A stretch of 64,000 nt of DNA from an uncultured Ruminococcus sp. GTDB taxonomy: Bacteria; Bacillota; Clostridia; Lachnospirales; Lachnospiraceae. A program made the translations under genes and the position numbers. The notes under the pieces are model-generated. The model ran no database searches and was not told where the DNA came from. It saw only the letters and a program-made list of their open reading frames with translations. The DNA is taken from NCBI GenBank assembly GCA_904418845.1, contig CAJFQC010000007.1, forward strand, positions 1 to 64,000. Reading direction: 5' to 3'. Of the stretch, positions 17,911-26,773 are shown one piece after another (the first letter of the stretch is position 1; every line of letters starts with the position of its first letter).

Positions 17911-19098
17911 ATGTTGAAAGATAATGTTTTGGTCATTCACGGCGGAGGCCCCACGCCTGTGATCAATGCTTCTTTGTACGGCGTTTTGAAAGAGGCTGGG
18001 GAAAATATAAATATAGGGAAAGTATACGGGGCGGTCGGCGGAACCCAGGGGGTTCTCAATGAGGAGTTCGTCGATCTTATGAAGATACCGGAAGAAGAGA
18101 AGCAGAGACTTCTTTCCACACCGGCGTCAGTTATCGGATCTTCCCGCTTTGCGCTTGAGAAAGAAGATTATGAAAAAATGCCCGGTATTTTCAAAAAATA
18201 TGGGATACGTTTCGTACTTCTTAACGGCGGGAACGGAACGATGGATACCTGTGGAAATATCAGCAGGGCGTGCGGTCAGGATATAAAAGTCGTGGGTATC
18301 CCCAAGACCATCGATAACGACATCGCAGTGACAGATCATACGCCGGGTTATGGCAGCGCGGCAAGGTATTTGGCGGGAACAGTAAGAGAAGTGGCTGAGG
18401 ATGTGAGATCTCTGCCGATCCACGTATGTGTTATTGAAGCTATGGGGCGAAATGCAGGATGGCTCACAGCTGCCTCTGTGCTGGCAAGGAGAGATAAAGA
18501 AGATGCTCCGCATTTGATCTATCTTCCTGAAAGGCCGTTTGTCGAGGAAGAATTTCTAGAAGATGTCAAGAAAGTGTATGACCGGCTTGGATATGCAATA
18601 GTAGTGGCAAGTGAAGGCCTGAAAGATAAAGACGGGGAGCCGGTCGTGGAACCTGTATTTAGGACAGAGCGGGCGGTGTACTACGGAGATGTCGGCTCTT
18701 ATCTGGCGACACTGGTCATCCGCAGGCTGGGTATCAAGGCGAGGAGTGAAAAACCGGGAATCTGCGGAAGGGCGTCAATCCCATGGCAGTCTGAGGTCGA
18801 CCGCAAGGAAGCGGTGCTGGCCGGCAGGGAAGCGCTCAGAGCCGCCGTGGAGGGCGAGAGCGGCATTATGATCGGATTTAGGCGTAAAGATACAGGGGAC
18901 GGAGTATATGAGACAGAAACGTTCCGTATCCCTGTTGGAGAGGTCATGATGTATGAAAAGAAACTTCCTGAAACTTACATAAACAGCAGAGGCAACGACA
19001 TCATGGATGAATTTGTGAAATGGTGCCGGCCGCTTATCGGAGGGGATCTTCCACAATATATCAGCCTGAAGGACTATGAGAAGGAGGAAAAGAGATGA
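17911..19098 (+). CDS. Phosphofructokinase-family enzyme with mixed ATP/PPi signature
   Basis: A 395-residue PFK-A superfamily enzyme. Motifs are GGGPTPVINAS at the N-terminus, GGNGT (106-110), PKTIDND (131-137, with catalytic D135) and EAMGRNAGW (MGR 178-180). At the donor-selectivity sites of Escherichia coli PfkA it carries Gly109 (as Gly104, ATP-like) and Lys132 (as Gly124, here Lys as in PPi enzymes); N108 replaces the Mg-binding D103. ATG 17911 follows GGAGG. It overlaps the next gene by 4 bp (ATGA). In this operon it probably phosphorylates fructose 6-phosphate or a related ketohexose 6-phosphate. Donor choice is uncertain. Confidence 0.85.
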   Translation: MLKDNVLVIHGGGPTPVINASLYGVLKEAGENINIGKVYGAVGGTQGVLNEEFVDLMKIPEEEKQRLLSTPASVIGSSRFALEKEDYEKMPGIFKKYGIRFVLLNGGNGTMDTCGNISRACGQDIKVVGIPKTIDNDIAVTDHTPGYGSAARYLAGTVREVAEDVRSLPIHVCVIEAMGRNAGWLTAASVLARRDKEDAPHLIYLPERPFVEEEFLEDVKKVYDRLGYAIVVASEGLKDKDGEPVVEPVFRTERAVYYGDVGSYLATLVIRRLGIKARSEKPGICGRASIPWQSEVDRKEAVLAGREALRAAVEGESGIMIGFRRKDTGDGVYETETFRIPVGEVMMYEKKLPETYINSRGNDIMDEFVKWCRPLIGGDLPQYISLKDYEKEEKR

Positions 19099-19953
19099 AA
19101 CACATCTGCCTGAATCTAAAACGTTTTGATGTGCCTGCAGAATCTGGAGGCGTCAACAGAATCGCGCCTCCCGGACAGTGGAGCAGCTATATCATTGACC
19201 ATACGCAGGAACAATTGAAGTGTTACGAAAGAAAAAAAGTCAGATTTTCAATGTATTTCCCAGAGGCCCATATCTTGGGAGCTGTCTCTGCAAGGTCTGA
19301 GGACAGCCCGGTTCGAATCGGATGCCAGGGAGTGTTCAGGGAGAATACATCTCCGGGGGGGGAACTTTGGGGCGTTTACTACAAACTGTCCGGCGAGTTC
19401 GGCAAGAGCCCTAGGATGTGAGACGGCGATCATCGGGCATTGCGAGGAGCGTAAAGACAAAACCGAGTTGATCAGCATGGGCGGGCAGGCTGATCCGGAA
19501 ACGGTGGATCGAATCCTGAACAGCGAGATACGGCGGGCCATAGAGACCGGAATGGACGTCCTGTACTGCATCGGCGAAAAGGCGGAGGAGCAGGCGGAGT
19601 GGCGGAAGGTTCTGAAGCGCCAGCTTGATGCCGGACTGGACGGTCTTGATAAGAATCATGTCGTAGCAGCGTATGAACCGGTCTGGGCTATAGGACCGGG
19701 GAAAATCCCACCGGACAGAGAGTATATCAGAAAGATAGCGGATTATGTGAAAGAAGTGACAGGAGGCATTGATGTGATCTACGGAGGAGGGCTGAAAGCG
19801 GAGAATGCGGCGATGCTTGCGTCTATCCCGGAGATCGACGGCGGTCTCATCGCTCTGACGAGATTTACGGGGGAGATCGGTTTTTACCCGGATGAATATC
19901 TGGATATCATACGGATCTATATGGAAAACTGTGACAAACAGGCCAAAGCTTAA
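19095..19953 (+). pseudogene. Triosephosphate isomerase-like gene with a +1 frame shift at a G8 run
   Basis: Frame 1 covers 19095-19421 and ends out of frame. The protein continues in the next frame from the G run at 19355-19362 (NFGAFTTN... onwards) to 19953. Removing one G gives a single 285-residue protein. Joined, it has all TIM catalytic features: N7-x-K9, GHCEER with the electrophilic His, AYEPVWAIG with the Glu base, and the YGGGLKAENA phosphate loop. It resembles the longer clostridial TIM paralogues. It is coupled to the phosphofructokinase gene by an ATGA overlap. A sequencing error, a recent mutation, slippage-based phase variation or programmed frameshifting all fit. Confidence 0.8.
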
Positions 19954-19976
19954 GAAGGCGGAAAGGAAGATTAAAG

Positions 19977-21464
19977 ATGAAACTGGATTTTGAATATGGA
20001 CATGGAACAATAAGCGCGGAACTGCCGGACAATACGGATGTTTTCATCCCGGGAGTCACTGTTCCTGATCCACCGTGCATCCCGGAGGATCAATTAGAAG
20101 CGGCGACGCTGGAATCCATACGTAATCCCATCGGGATGGAACCGCTCTCTGTTCTGGCTGAAAAGGGATCGAAAGTCACGATCGTATTTCCTGACAGGGT
20201 AAAAGGCGGGGAACAGCCGACATCTCACAGAAAGATATCGATCAGACTTATTTTAAAGGAACTGTATGCCGCCGGAGTGGAAAAGAAAGATATTCTTCTG
20301 ATCTGTTCCAACGGTCTGCACCGGAAGAATACGGAAAAAGAGATACGCAATGTACTCGGGGAAGAACTGTTTCGTGAATTCTGGTACACTCACCAGATCA
20401 TCAATCACGACAGCGAGGATTATGATCATCTGGTGGATCTTGGCGTGACAGACAGAGGAGACCCGGTGATCATGAACAAATATGTTTATGACAGCGATGT
20501 AGCGATTCTAATCGGACATACTCAGGGCAATCCGTACGGAGGGTATTCCGGCGGATATAAACACTGCGCGACAGGTATCACGCACTGGAGATCCATAGCG
20601 TCCCATCATGTTCCCGAAGTCATGCACAGAAAAGATTTCACTCCGGTCAGCGGAAAGTCGCTCATGCGCACGAAATTCGACGAGATCGGAATGCACATGG
20701 AAAAGTGCATGGGAAAAAAATTTTTCTGCTGCGATGCCGTGCTGGATACAAAATCCCGCCAGATCGAGATTAACAGCGGGTATGCCGCGGAAATGCAGCC
20801 GCGGTCCTGGAGGATGGCAGATAAAAGGACATATGTGCCATGGGCAAAACAGAAATATGACGTCATGGTGTTCGGGATGCCCCAGTTTTTCCACTATGGA
20901 GACGGCATGGGTACGAATCCGATCATGTTGATGCAGGCATTGTCCGCCCAGGTTATCCGCCACAAGAGGATTATGAAAGACAACTGTGTGATTATCTGTG
21001 CGTCTGTGTGCAATGGATATTTCCATGACGAGCTGTGGCCATATCTGCGCGAGTGCTATGAAATGTTCCAGAAAGACGGTATGAATACACTGACGGATAT
21101 GAACCGTTACGGAGAATACTTTGCTACAAACGAAGAGTATATCCGCAAGTACCGTTACTGTAATGCGTTCCATCCGTTCCATGGATTTTCCATGATGAGC
21201 TGCGGACAGATCGCAGAGATGAATACTTCTGCTATCTACATCTGCGGGGCAGAGCAGCCCGGTTATGCAAGAGGGATGGGATTAAAGACAAGAGCGACCA
21301 TAGAAGAGGCGCTGGAAGACGCGAAGAAAAAGTATATCGGAAAGAATCCGGCAATCCTTGCCCTGCCGCAGACATTTAAACTGAGTGCGGTGCACCTGAT
21401 GATGGAAGACGAAGTATACGGAAATGAAGACGAGTATACACATATGGTCTGCCACCATATGTAG
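19977..21464 (+). CDS. LarA-family nickel-dependent racemase/epimerase homologue
   Basis: A 495-residue homologue of lactate racemase LarA (about 425 residues), with extra sequence throughout. Recognisable sites are PDRVKGG (R74), SNGLHR (H115, matching catalytic His108), YSGGYK (K195, matching Lys184 that holds the nickel-pincer cofactor) and SHH (210-211, matching Ni ligand His200). The second catalytic His (174 in LarA, in PHFxAGxSGG) aligns with N185. The family racemises or epimerises 2-hydroxyacids. In this operon the substrate may be lactate or a sugar acid; the Asn change warns against assuming lactate. No larB/larC/larE maturation genes are in view. Alignment was by eye. Confidence 0.75.
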   Translation: MKLDFEYGHGTISAELPDNTDVFIPGVTVPDPPCIPEDQLEAATLESIRNPIGMEPLSVLAEKGSKVTIVFPDRVKGGEQPTSHRKISIRLILKELYAAGVEKKDILLICSNGLHRKNTEKEIRNVLGEELFREFWYTHQIINHDSEDYDHLVDLGVTDRGDPVIMNKYVYDSDVAILIGHTQGNPYGGYSGGYKHCATGITHWRSIASHHVPEVMHRKDFTPVSGKSLMRTKFDEIGMHMEKCMGKKFFCCDAVLDTKSRQIEINSGYAAEMQPRSWRMADKRTYVPWAKQKYDVMVFGMPQFFHYGDGMGTNPIMLMQALSAQVIRHKRIMKDNCVIICASVCNGYFHDELWPYLRECYEMFQKDGMNTLTDMNRYGEYFATNEEYIRKYRYCNAFHPFHGFSMMSCGQIAEMNTSAIYICGAEQPGYARGMGLKTRATIEEALEDAKKKYIGKNPAILALPQTFKLSAVHLMMEDEVYGNEDEYTHMVCHHM

Positions 21465-21563
21465 CTCTCCGCAAAGAAAAGTCTCTGTAGACAGACCATA
21501 AAATAAAATAATGATTTGCCGCATACATGCGGGGAATAGACAAAAAAAGCGAGGGAGTTATTT

Positions 21564-22385
21564 ATGAGACATGAATATTACGGCTATACAGAAGATGAAT
21601 TAAAACAGCATGCAAAGTTTCCGATGATCGTTATGAAAGATAATGACAGTGTTTTCTTTTCCATCGCAAAGGAGATGACCGATGAGATTGAGAAGAACAA
21701 CAAGGAAGGGAAAAAGACAGTCTTTATCTGCCCTGTGGGGCCAGTGGGTCAGTACCCGTACTTTGTCAAGAGAGTTAACGAAAAAGGGATCAGCCTTAAG
21801 GACGTATGGTTCATAAATATGGACGAATATCTGGATGAGAATAAAAAATGGATTGACAAAGACCATCCTCTTAGTTTTCGCGGATTTATGGATCGAACGG
21901 TATATACGAAGATCCGGCCGGATCTTCTGATGCCCGAAGAGCAGAGGGTATTCCCTGATCCGGATGATCTGCAGCGGATTCCCGCTTTGATCGAAGAACT
22001 TGGAGGGGTTGATATTGCATTCGGGGGCATTGGGATCAATGGTCATGTGGCTTTTAACGAGGCGGACGAGTCTATTGGCAATGAGGAATTCCTGGCCCAG
22101 AAGACCCGGGTGCTCACGATCACTCCAGAAACGAGGACTGCAAACGCTATAGGAGATCTGAACGGAGCTCTGGAGGATATGCCCCAGTACTGTGCTACGA
22201 TCGGGATTTTTGAGATCGCAGGTGCGAGAAAGATCCGTCTCGGCTGTTTTAGAGGCTGGCACCGGGCTGTGGTGAGAAGAGCATTGTGCGGAGAGCCTTC
22301 ATCAGCATTTCCGGTCAGCCTGCTTCAGGGACATCCTGACATTACACTTACATTTACAGAGTATGTGTCCCGTCTGAGCGACTGA
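21564..22385 (+). CDS. Glucosamine-6-phosphate deaminase/isomerase family protein (NagB-like)
   Basis: A 273-residue NagB-superfamily enzyme. VFICPVGPVGQYP is a phosphate-loop equivalent, FINMDEY carries the catalytic Asp, and GGIGINGHVAFNEA the His and Glu of the ring-opening site. The end (SLLQGHPDITLTFTEYVS) is family typical. It would convert an amino-sugar 6-phosphate to a ketohexose 6-phosphate and ammonia. It diverges from standard NagB in the N-terminus and in GCFRGWHRAVVRRALCGEP, so a substrate such as galactosamine 6-phosphate is possible. It is in an operon with NagA, aldolase and phosphofructokinase. Confidence 0.8.
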   Translation: MRHEYYGYTEDELKQHAKFPMIVMKDNDSVFFSIAKEMTDEIEKNNKEGKKTVFICPVGPVGQYPYFVKRVNEKGISLKDVWFINMDEYLDENKKWIDKDHPLSFRGFMDRTVYTKIRPDLLMPEEQRVFPDPDDLQRIPALIEELGGVDIAFGGIGINGHVAFNEADESIGNEEFLAQKTRVLTITPETRTANAIGDLNGALEDMPQYCATIGIFEIAGARKIRLGCFRGWHRAVVRRALCGEPSSAFPVSLLQGHPDITLTFTEYVSRLSD

Positions 22386-22428
22386 CGGTCAAGTTTGTAT
22401 TATCGACGACAGGTAAAGGAGAACACAG

Positions 22429-23589
22429 ATGGCATTAATATCATTGAGACCGGTTTTGGAAGCCGCAGTGGAACATGGATATGCACAGGGAGCATTTAAT
22501 GTAAATGCTGTGGCTCAGGCAAAGGCAGTTATCGAAGTACATGAAATGTTCCGTTCTGCTGCTGTCTTACAGGGCGCAGATCTGGCAAACGGATTTATGG
22601 GCGGAAGAGTGGATTTTCTCAACGCAGGAGCTGAGGATAAGATCATCGGAGCAAGAAATATTGCGGCAGCGGTCCGCAAATATGGGGAGGATTCAGAGAT
22701 TCCTGTCGTGCTGCATCTGGATCATGGGAAAGACATGGATTCCGTGAAAGCAGCTGTGGAAGGAGGCTATACCTCTGTCATGATCGACGGTTCTTCCCTG
22801 CCGTTTGAGGATAATGTGGAACTGACAAGGGAAGTGGTACATTATGCCCATGCCCGTGGCGTCAGCGTAGAGGGGGAGCTTGGAGTCCTTGCCGGAGTGG
22901 AAGATCACGTTTTTTCTCAGGATTCGACATATACAGATCCGCTGAAAGCAGTGGAATTTATCCGCAGGACGAATGTGGATGCACTGGCAATTTCTTATGG
23001 CACTATGCATGGAGCTTCAAAAGGGGAAAATGTAAAATTGAGGAAAGAGATACCTGCGGCGATCAGGGAGTGCCTGAATCACGCGGGGATTTTCTGCTCG
23101 CTGGTATCCCACGGATCTTCAACAGTGCCGCAGTATATTGTAGACGAGATCAATGCACTAGGAGGAGAGCTTGCCAATACCCACGGCATCTTTATCGAGG
23201 AATTAAAAGCGGCTATCCCGTGCGGCATCAGTAAGATCAACGTAGATACGGATATCCGGCTGGCAGTGACAAGAAATATGAAAGAATTTTTTGTAAAATA
23301 TCCAGAAAAACGCTCCAACCCGTCTGTGGGCAATATCTACGAACTGCTTGAGACGAAGAAAGACCAGTTTGACCCAAGGGTATTTCTTTCCCCGATTATG
23401 CCGTCTCTTATGTACGGAGATATCCCGGATGAGGATGTGGCGGCCATTCTGGACTGTGTGGAGAGAGGCGTAAAGGAAGTGGTGGGAACTCTGATCGTTC
23501 AGTTTGGCTCCTATGGAAACGCGCCTCTGGTAGAGCGCGTCAGTCTGGAAGAGATGGCGGAGCGCTATAAAAAAGAAGACCGATGGTAG
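22429..23589 (+). CDS. Class II fructose/tagatose-bisphosphate aldolase
   Basis: A 386-residue zinc-dependent aldolase. AYAQGAFN-type N-terminus, VLHLDHGK (zinc His and catalytic Asp region), GVSVEGELGVLAG (Glu metal ligand), ISYGTMHG and LVSHGSSTVP, then INVDTDIR for phosphate binding. It is longer than GatY/KbaY or Bacillus FbaA (about 285 residues), with a C-terminal extension. It would split a ketohexose 1,6-bisphosphate into dihydroxyacetone phosphate and glyceraldehyde 3-phosphate. Fructose versus tagatose specificity cannot be read from the sequence. It overlaps the extended frame of the NagA gene by 7 bp. Confidence 0.88.
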   Translation: MALISLRPVLEAAVEHGYAQGAFNVNAVAQAKAVIEVHEMFRSAAVLQGADLANGFMGGRVDFLNAGAEDKIIGARNIAAAVRKYGEDSEIPVVLHLDHGKDMDSVKAAVEGGYTSVMIDGSSLPFEDNVELTREVVHYAHARGVSVEGELGVLAGVEDHVFSQDSTYTDPLKAVEFIRRTNVDALAISYGTMHGASKGENVKLRKEIPAAIRECLNHAGIFCSLVSHGSSTVPQYIVDEINALGGELANTHGIFIEELKAAIPCGISKINVDTDIRLAVTRNMKEFFVKYPEKRSNPSVGNIYELLETKKDQFDPRVFLSPIMPSLMYGDIPDEDVAAILDCVERGVKEVVGTLIVQFGSYGNAPLVERVSLEEMAERYKKEDRW

Positions 23590-23600
23590 GAGGCGATGAG

Positions 23601-24755
23601 TTGAAGATTTTATTAAAAAACGCGCAGACATATCTGGACAATGTATTTCAACAAAAAGATATTTTGATCTCAGGCGGAAAGATCGGACAGATTGAAGAAT
23701 GCGGGACTCTGTTTTCTGGCGGCTGTGATAAGGTCATAGACTGTGAAGGGAAAAAGGCAGTGCCCGGATTCATAGATGTGCATACCCACGGCGCGGCAGG
23801 AATTGATGTAAACGCGGCAACGGCAGAAGGATTTGAAAAGATTGCCAGGTTCTTTGCCGCCCAGGGGACAACTTCCTGCCTTGTGTCTATATTGACGGAC
23901 ACACCGGAGAAGACACTTTGGTGCATTGAAGAATACAACAAGTGGAAAACACTGGAACACAAGGGCGCAGAGATCATCGGCATTCATCTGGAAGGACCGT
24001 TTCTTGCATCGGAGTATAAAGGCGCGATGCCGGAGCATCTGCTGAAAAAAGCTCCGGATCTGGAACTGGTGAAACGATATCAGGACGCGGCTTGTGGGGC
24101 TGTCAGATATATGACGATCTCACCCGAACTGGAGGGAATGCCGGAGTTTATCCGTGATGTGGGCCGGCTTGGCATCAAGGTCGCCATCGGCCATTCAGGA
24201 GCATCATACGAAAGATCCATGGAGGCGATTGCCAACGGAGCTGTGGCAGGCACTCATGTGGGAAATGCCATGAAACTGCTGCACCAGCATTTCCCGGCGA
24301 TCTTCGGAGCGGTGCTGGAGTCTGATGTATATTGTGAGATCATCTGCGACGGACTGCATCTGCATCCGGGTACGGTAAGGATACTGCTGAAGGCGAAAGG
24401 AATGGACAGAGCGGTTGCCATCACTGATTCGATCATGGCCGCGGGTCTTCCGGACGGAGAATATAAGCTGGGGGTCAATGATGTCGTCGTATCCGATGGA
24501 GACGCCAAACTGAAAGAAGGAGGCGTCAGGGCAGGAAGCACGCTGACTCTTGCGCGGGCTTACAGGAATCTTCTGAAATTCACCGGAAGTACGGAGGAAG
24601 AGATCCTGCCTCTGCTTACCAGGAATCCGGCAGAGATGCTGGGTGTCTGTGACGAGCTGGGAAGCATTGAAAAAGGAAAAGCCGCAGATATCCTGATCAT
24701 GGATGCGGACAGGCAGATATGCACGACCATTGTCAGAGGGCGGCTCTGCGGATAA
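23601..24755 (+). CDS. nagA: N-acetylglucosamine-6-phosphate deacetylase
   Basis: A 384-residue amidohydrolase. DVHTHGAAG (metal His pair), GIHLEGPF (Glu ligand), AIGHSGAS and GTHVGNAMK (His ligands), and AITDSIMAAG with the catalytic Asp. It removes the acetyl group from GlcNAc 6-phosphate (or GalNAc 6-phosphate), feeding the NagB-like enzyme upstream. TTG 23601 is chosen as start because TAGGAGG at 23587-23593 is ideally spaced; the in-frame ATG at 23583 precedes that site. It is the last gene of the presumed operon; the next gene has its own promoter. Confidence 0.88.
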   Translation: MKILLKNAQTYLDNVFQQKDILISGGKIGQIEECGTLFSGGCDKVIDCEGKKAVPGFIDVHTHGAAGIDVNAATAEGFEKIARFFAAQGTTSCLVSILTDTPEKTLWCIEEYNKWKTLEHKGAEIIGIHLEGPFLASEYKGAMPEHLLKKAPDLELVKRYQDAACGAVRYMTISPELEGMPEFIRDVGRLGIKVAIGHSGASYERSMEAIANGAVAGTHVGNAMKLLHQHFPAIFGAVLESDVYCEIICDGLHLHPGTVRILLKAKGMDRAVAITDSIMAAGLPDGEYKLGVNDVVVSDGDAKLKEGGVRAGSTLTLARAYRNLLKFTGSTEEEILPLLTRNPAEMLGVCDELGSIEKGKAADILIMDADRQICTTIVRGRLCG

Positions 24756-24845
24756 TGGCTGAAAAAGTTGTTTTACCGGGAAATCGGCAGGACAGCTTTC
24801 TTTTTTTGTTTTTTCTTTTTGGAACTGCCGGCTGAGATAAAAATT

Positions 24846-24875
24846 TTGCAATAAGACATGATTTAGTGGTATCAT
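24846..24875 (+). promoter_or_regulatory. Sigma-A promoter of the Xaa-Pro aminopeptidase gene
   Basis: TTGCAA at 24846-24851, 18-bp spacer, TATCAT at 24870-24875; the start codon follows about 35 bases later. Confidence 0.7.
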
Positions 24876-24910
24876 ATAGGATATGAGTCTAGAAAATAGG
24901 AGGATTCCTG

Positions 24911-26740
24911 ATGAAAGTTTATGATGAAATTCCAGAAAATATTTCTGACAGGATCACCTCTCTGCGCTCTGAGATGGAGCTGGAGGGAGTCGACGTCTAT
25001 ATCGTACCGTCAACCGACTATCACCACAGTGAGTATGTGGGGGAATATTTTAAAGCGCGGCAGTATATGACCGGATTTACCGGATCAGCCGGAACAGCGG
25101 TATTCACAAAGGACAAGGCGGGACTGTGGACAGACGGCAGATATTTTATACAGGCGGAAAAGGAACTCCAAGGAAGCGGCGTCTCCCTTTATAAAATGGG
25201 AGAACCGGGAGTGGATACGATCGAAGAATTTTTAGAAAAAGAACTTCCGCAAAACGGTGTGATCGGATTCGACGGCCGGTGTATCGGCGTTTCTGAAGGA
25301 ACCGCATATGAAAAGATCGCAGAGAAAAAGCAGGGAAGCCTCTGCTATAAATATGATCTTGTGGACCGTGTGTGGAAGGACCGGCCGCCGCTTCCCAGGG
25401 AGAAAGCTTTTCTCCTGGAGGAGAGATATGCAGGGGAGAGCGTGCAGTCGAAGCTTGGCCGTGTCCGGGAAAAGATGGAGAAGGAAAAAGCTGACATACA
25501 TCTGCTTTCCAGTCTGGACGATATCGCGTGGCTTTTAAATATCAGGGGAAACGACGTGGAATACTGCCCGCTTGTCCTGTCTCATCTGCTCTTATACAGG
25601 GACCGTGTGGAATTGTTCGCAGATCATAATAAATTTCCGCCGGAAATACAGGGGATGTTCGAGAAGAATAGTATTGTCGTCAGACCATATGAAATGATTG
25701 CGGAAGCGGTATCATCTTTCCAGGGAAAGTCCTGTATTCTGCTGGACACGGAACAGACGAGCTATGCTCTGTACCGGATGATCTCTCAGGGTGTCCGCGT
25801 GACTGACAGGGAGAATCCGGAAGTCCTGATGAAATGTGTGAAAAACGACATAGAGGTGGAGAACATTAAAAAAGCTCATATCAAGGACGCTGTTGCTCAT
25901 ACGAAGTTCATGTACTGGCTGAAAAAGGAAATGTCAGAACGTGATGCGCCGGAGAAGCCAGTGTTTACAGAGATCTCTGTGTCAGAGAAGCTGGAAGAAT
26001 TCCGGGCAGAACAGGAAGGATATCTGGGGGCAAGCTTTGCTCCCATCAGCGCCTTTGCGGAGCACGGCGCCATTGTCCATTACAGCGCGACAAAGGAGAG
26101 CGACGTTCCTCTTGAAAAAGGAAAGCTTCTTCTGACAGATACTGGCGGACATTACCTTGAAGGGTCCACGGACATCACGAGGACGGTTGCAATCGGGGAT
26201 GTGCCTTTAAAAGAGAAAGAGAACTTTACCCTTGTGGCGCGAGCTATGCTGCGTCTGATGAACGCCGTGTTTTTATACGGATGCAGCGGGGCGAATCTGG
26301 ACTGTATCGCGAGGGAAGTATTCTGGAAAGAAAGAGTGAACTTTAACCATGGTACAGGACATGGCGTGGGATATCTGACAAACATCCATGAAGCGCCCAT
26401 TAATTTCCGGTGGAAAGAAGGGAAAACGCCGGCGCCTGTATTGGAGAAAAATATGGTTATCACAGATGAGCCGGGGATCTATATCGAAGGATCGCATGGC
26501 ATCCGCATCGAAAATGAACTTCTGGTGTGCGAGGATGAGAAGAACGGATACGGACAGTTCATGAGGTTTGAGCCCCTGACCTTTGTGCCTGTAGATCTGG
26601 ACGCTTTGCTGCCGGAGAGGATGACAGAGGAAGAACGGGATATGCTCAATGTCTATCACAGGAGAGTGTTTGAAATCGTAGCGCCGTATCTGGATGAAAA
26701 AGAAAGGGTATGGCTTCAGACATACACCCGCCCCGTGTGA
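24911..26740 (+). CDS. pepP: Xaa-Pro aminopeptidase (M24B, long three-domain form)
   Basis: A 609-residue cytosolic metallopeptidase that releases the N-terminal residue before proline. The first two creatinase-like domains (about 1-310) are followed by a pita-bread M24 domain: TDTGGHYLEGSTDITRT with metal Asp residues, NHGTGHGVGYLTNIHEAP with metal His, and TDEPGIYIEGSHGIRIENE with metal Glu residues. Its length matches eukaryotic XPNPEP1-type enzymes rather than short PepQ. AGGAGG precedes the ATG. It is followed 33 bases later by an RpiR regulator. Confidence 0.93.
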   Translation: MKVYDEIPENISDRITSLRSEMELEGVDVYIVPSTDYHHSEYVGEYFKARQYMTGFTGSAGTAVFTKDKAGLWTDGRYFIQAEKELQGSGVSLYKMGEPGVDTIEEFLEKELPQNGVIGFDGRCIGVSEGTAYEKIAEKKQGSLCYKYDLVDRVWKDRPPLPREKAFLLEERYAGESVQSKLGRVREKMEKEKADIHLLSSLDDIAWLLNIRGNDVEYCPLVLSHLLLYRDRVELFADHNKFPPEIQGMFEKNSIVVRPYEMIAEAVSSFQGKSCILLDTEQTSYALYRMISQGVRVTDRENPEVLMKCVKNDIEVENIKKAHIKDAVAHTKFMYWLKKEMSERDAPEKPVFTEISVSEKLEEFRAEQEGYLGASFAPISAFAEHGAIVHYSATKESDVPLEKGKLLLTDTGGHYLEGSTDITRTVAIGDVPLKEKENFTLVARAMLRLMNAVFLYGCSGANLDCIAREVFWKERVNFNHGTGHGVGYLTNIHEAPINFRWKEGKTPAPVLEKNMVITDEPGIYIEGSHGIRIENELLVCEDEKNGYGQFMRFEPLTFVPVDLDALLPERMTEEERDMLNVYHRRVFEIVAPYLDEKERVWLQTYTRPV

Positions 26741-26773
26741 GATATGACGATTAAAATAAGGAATAAGGCCAAA

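Noticed and set aside
19118-19127. AAAACGTTTT palindrome as a third LacI operator
   Set aside because: It lies in coding sequence encoding the conserved LKRF of the isomerase, so chance is a sufficient explanation.
24777-24838. Terminator after nagA
   Set aside because: CGGCAG/CTGCCG can pair but the T-rich stretch lies in the loop rather than after the stem.
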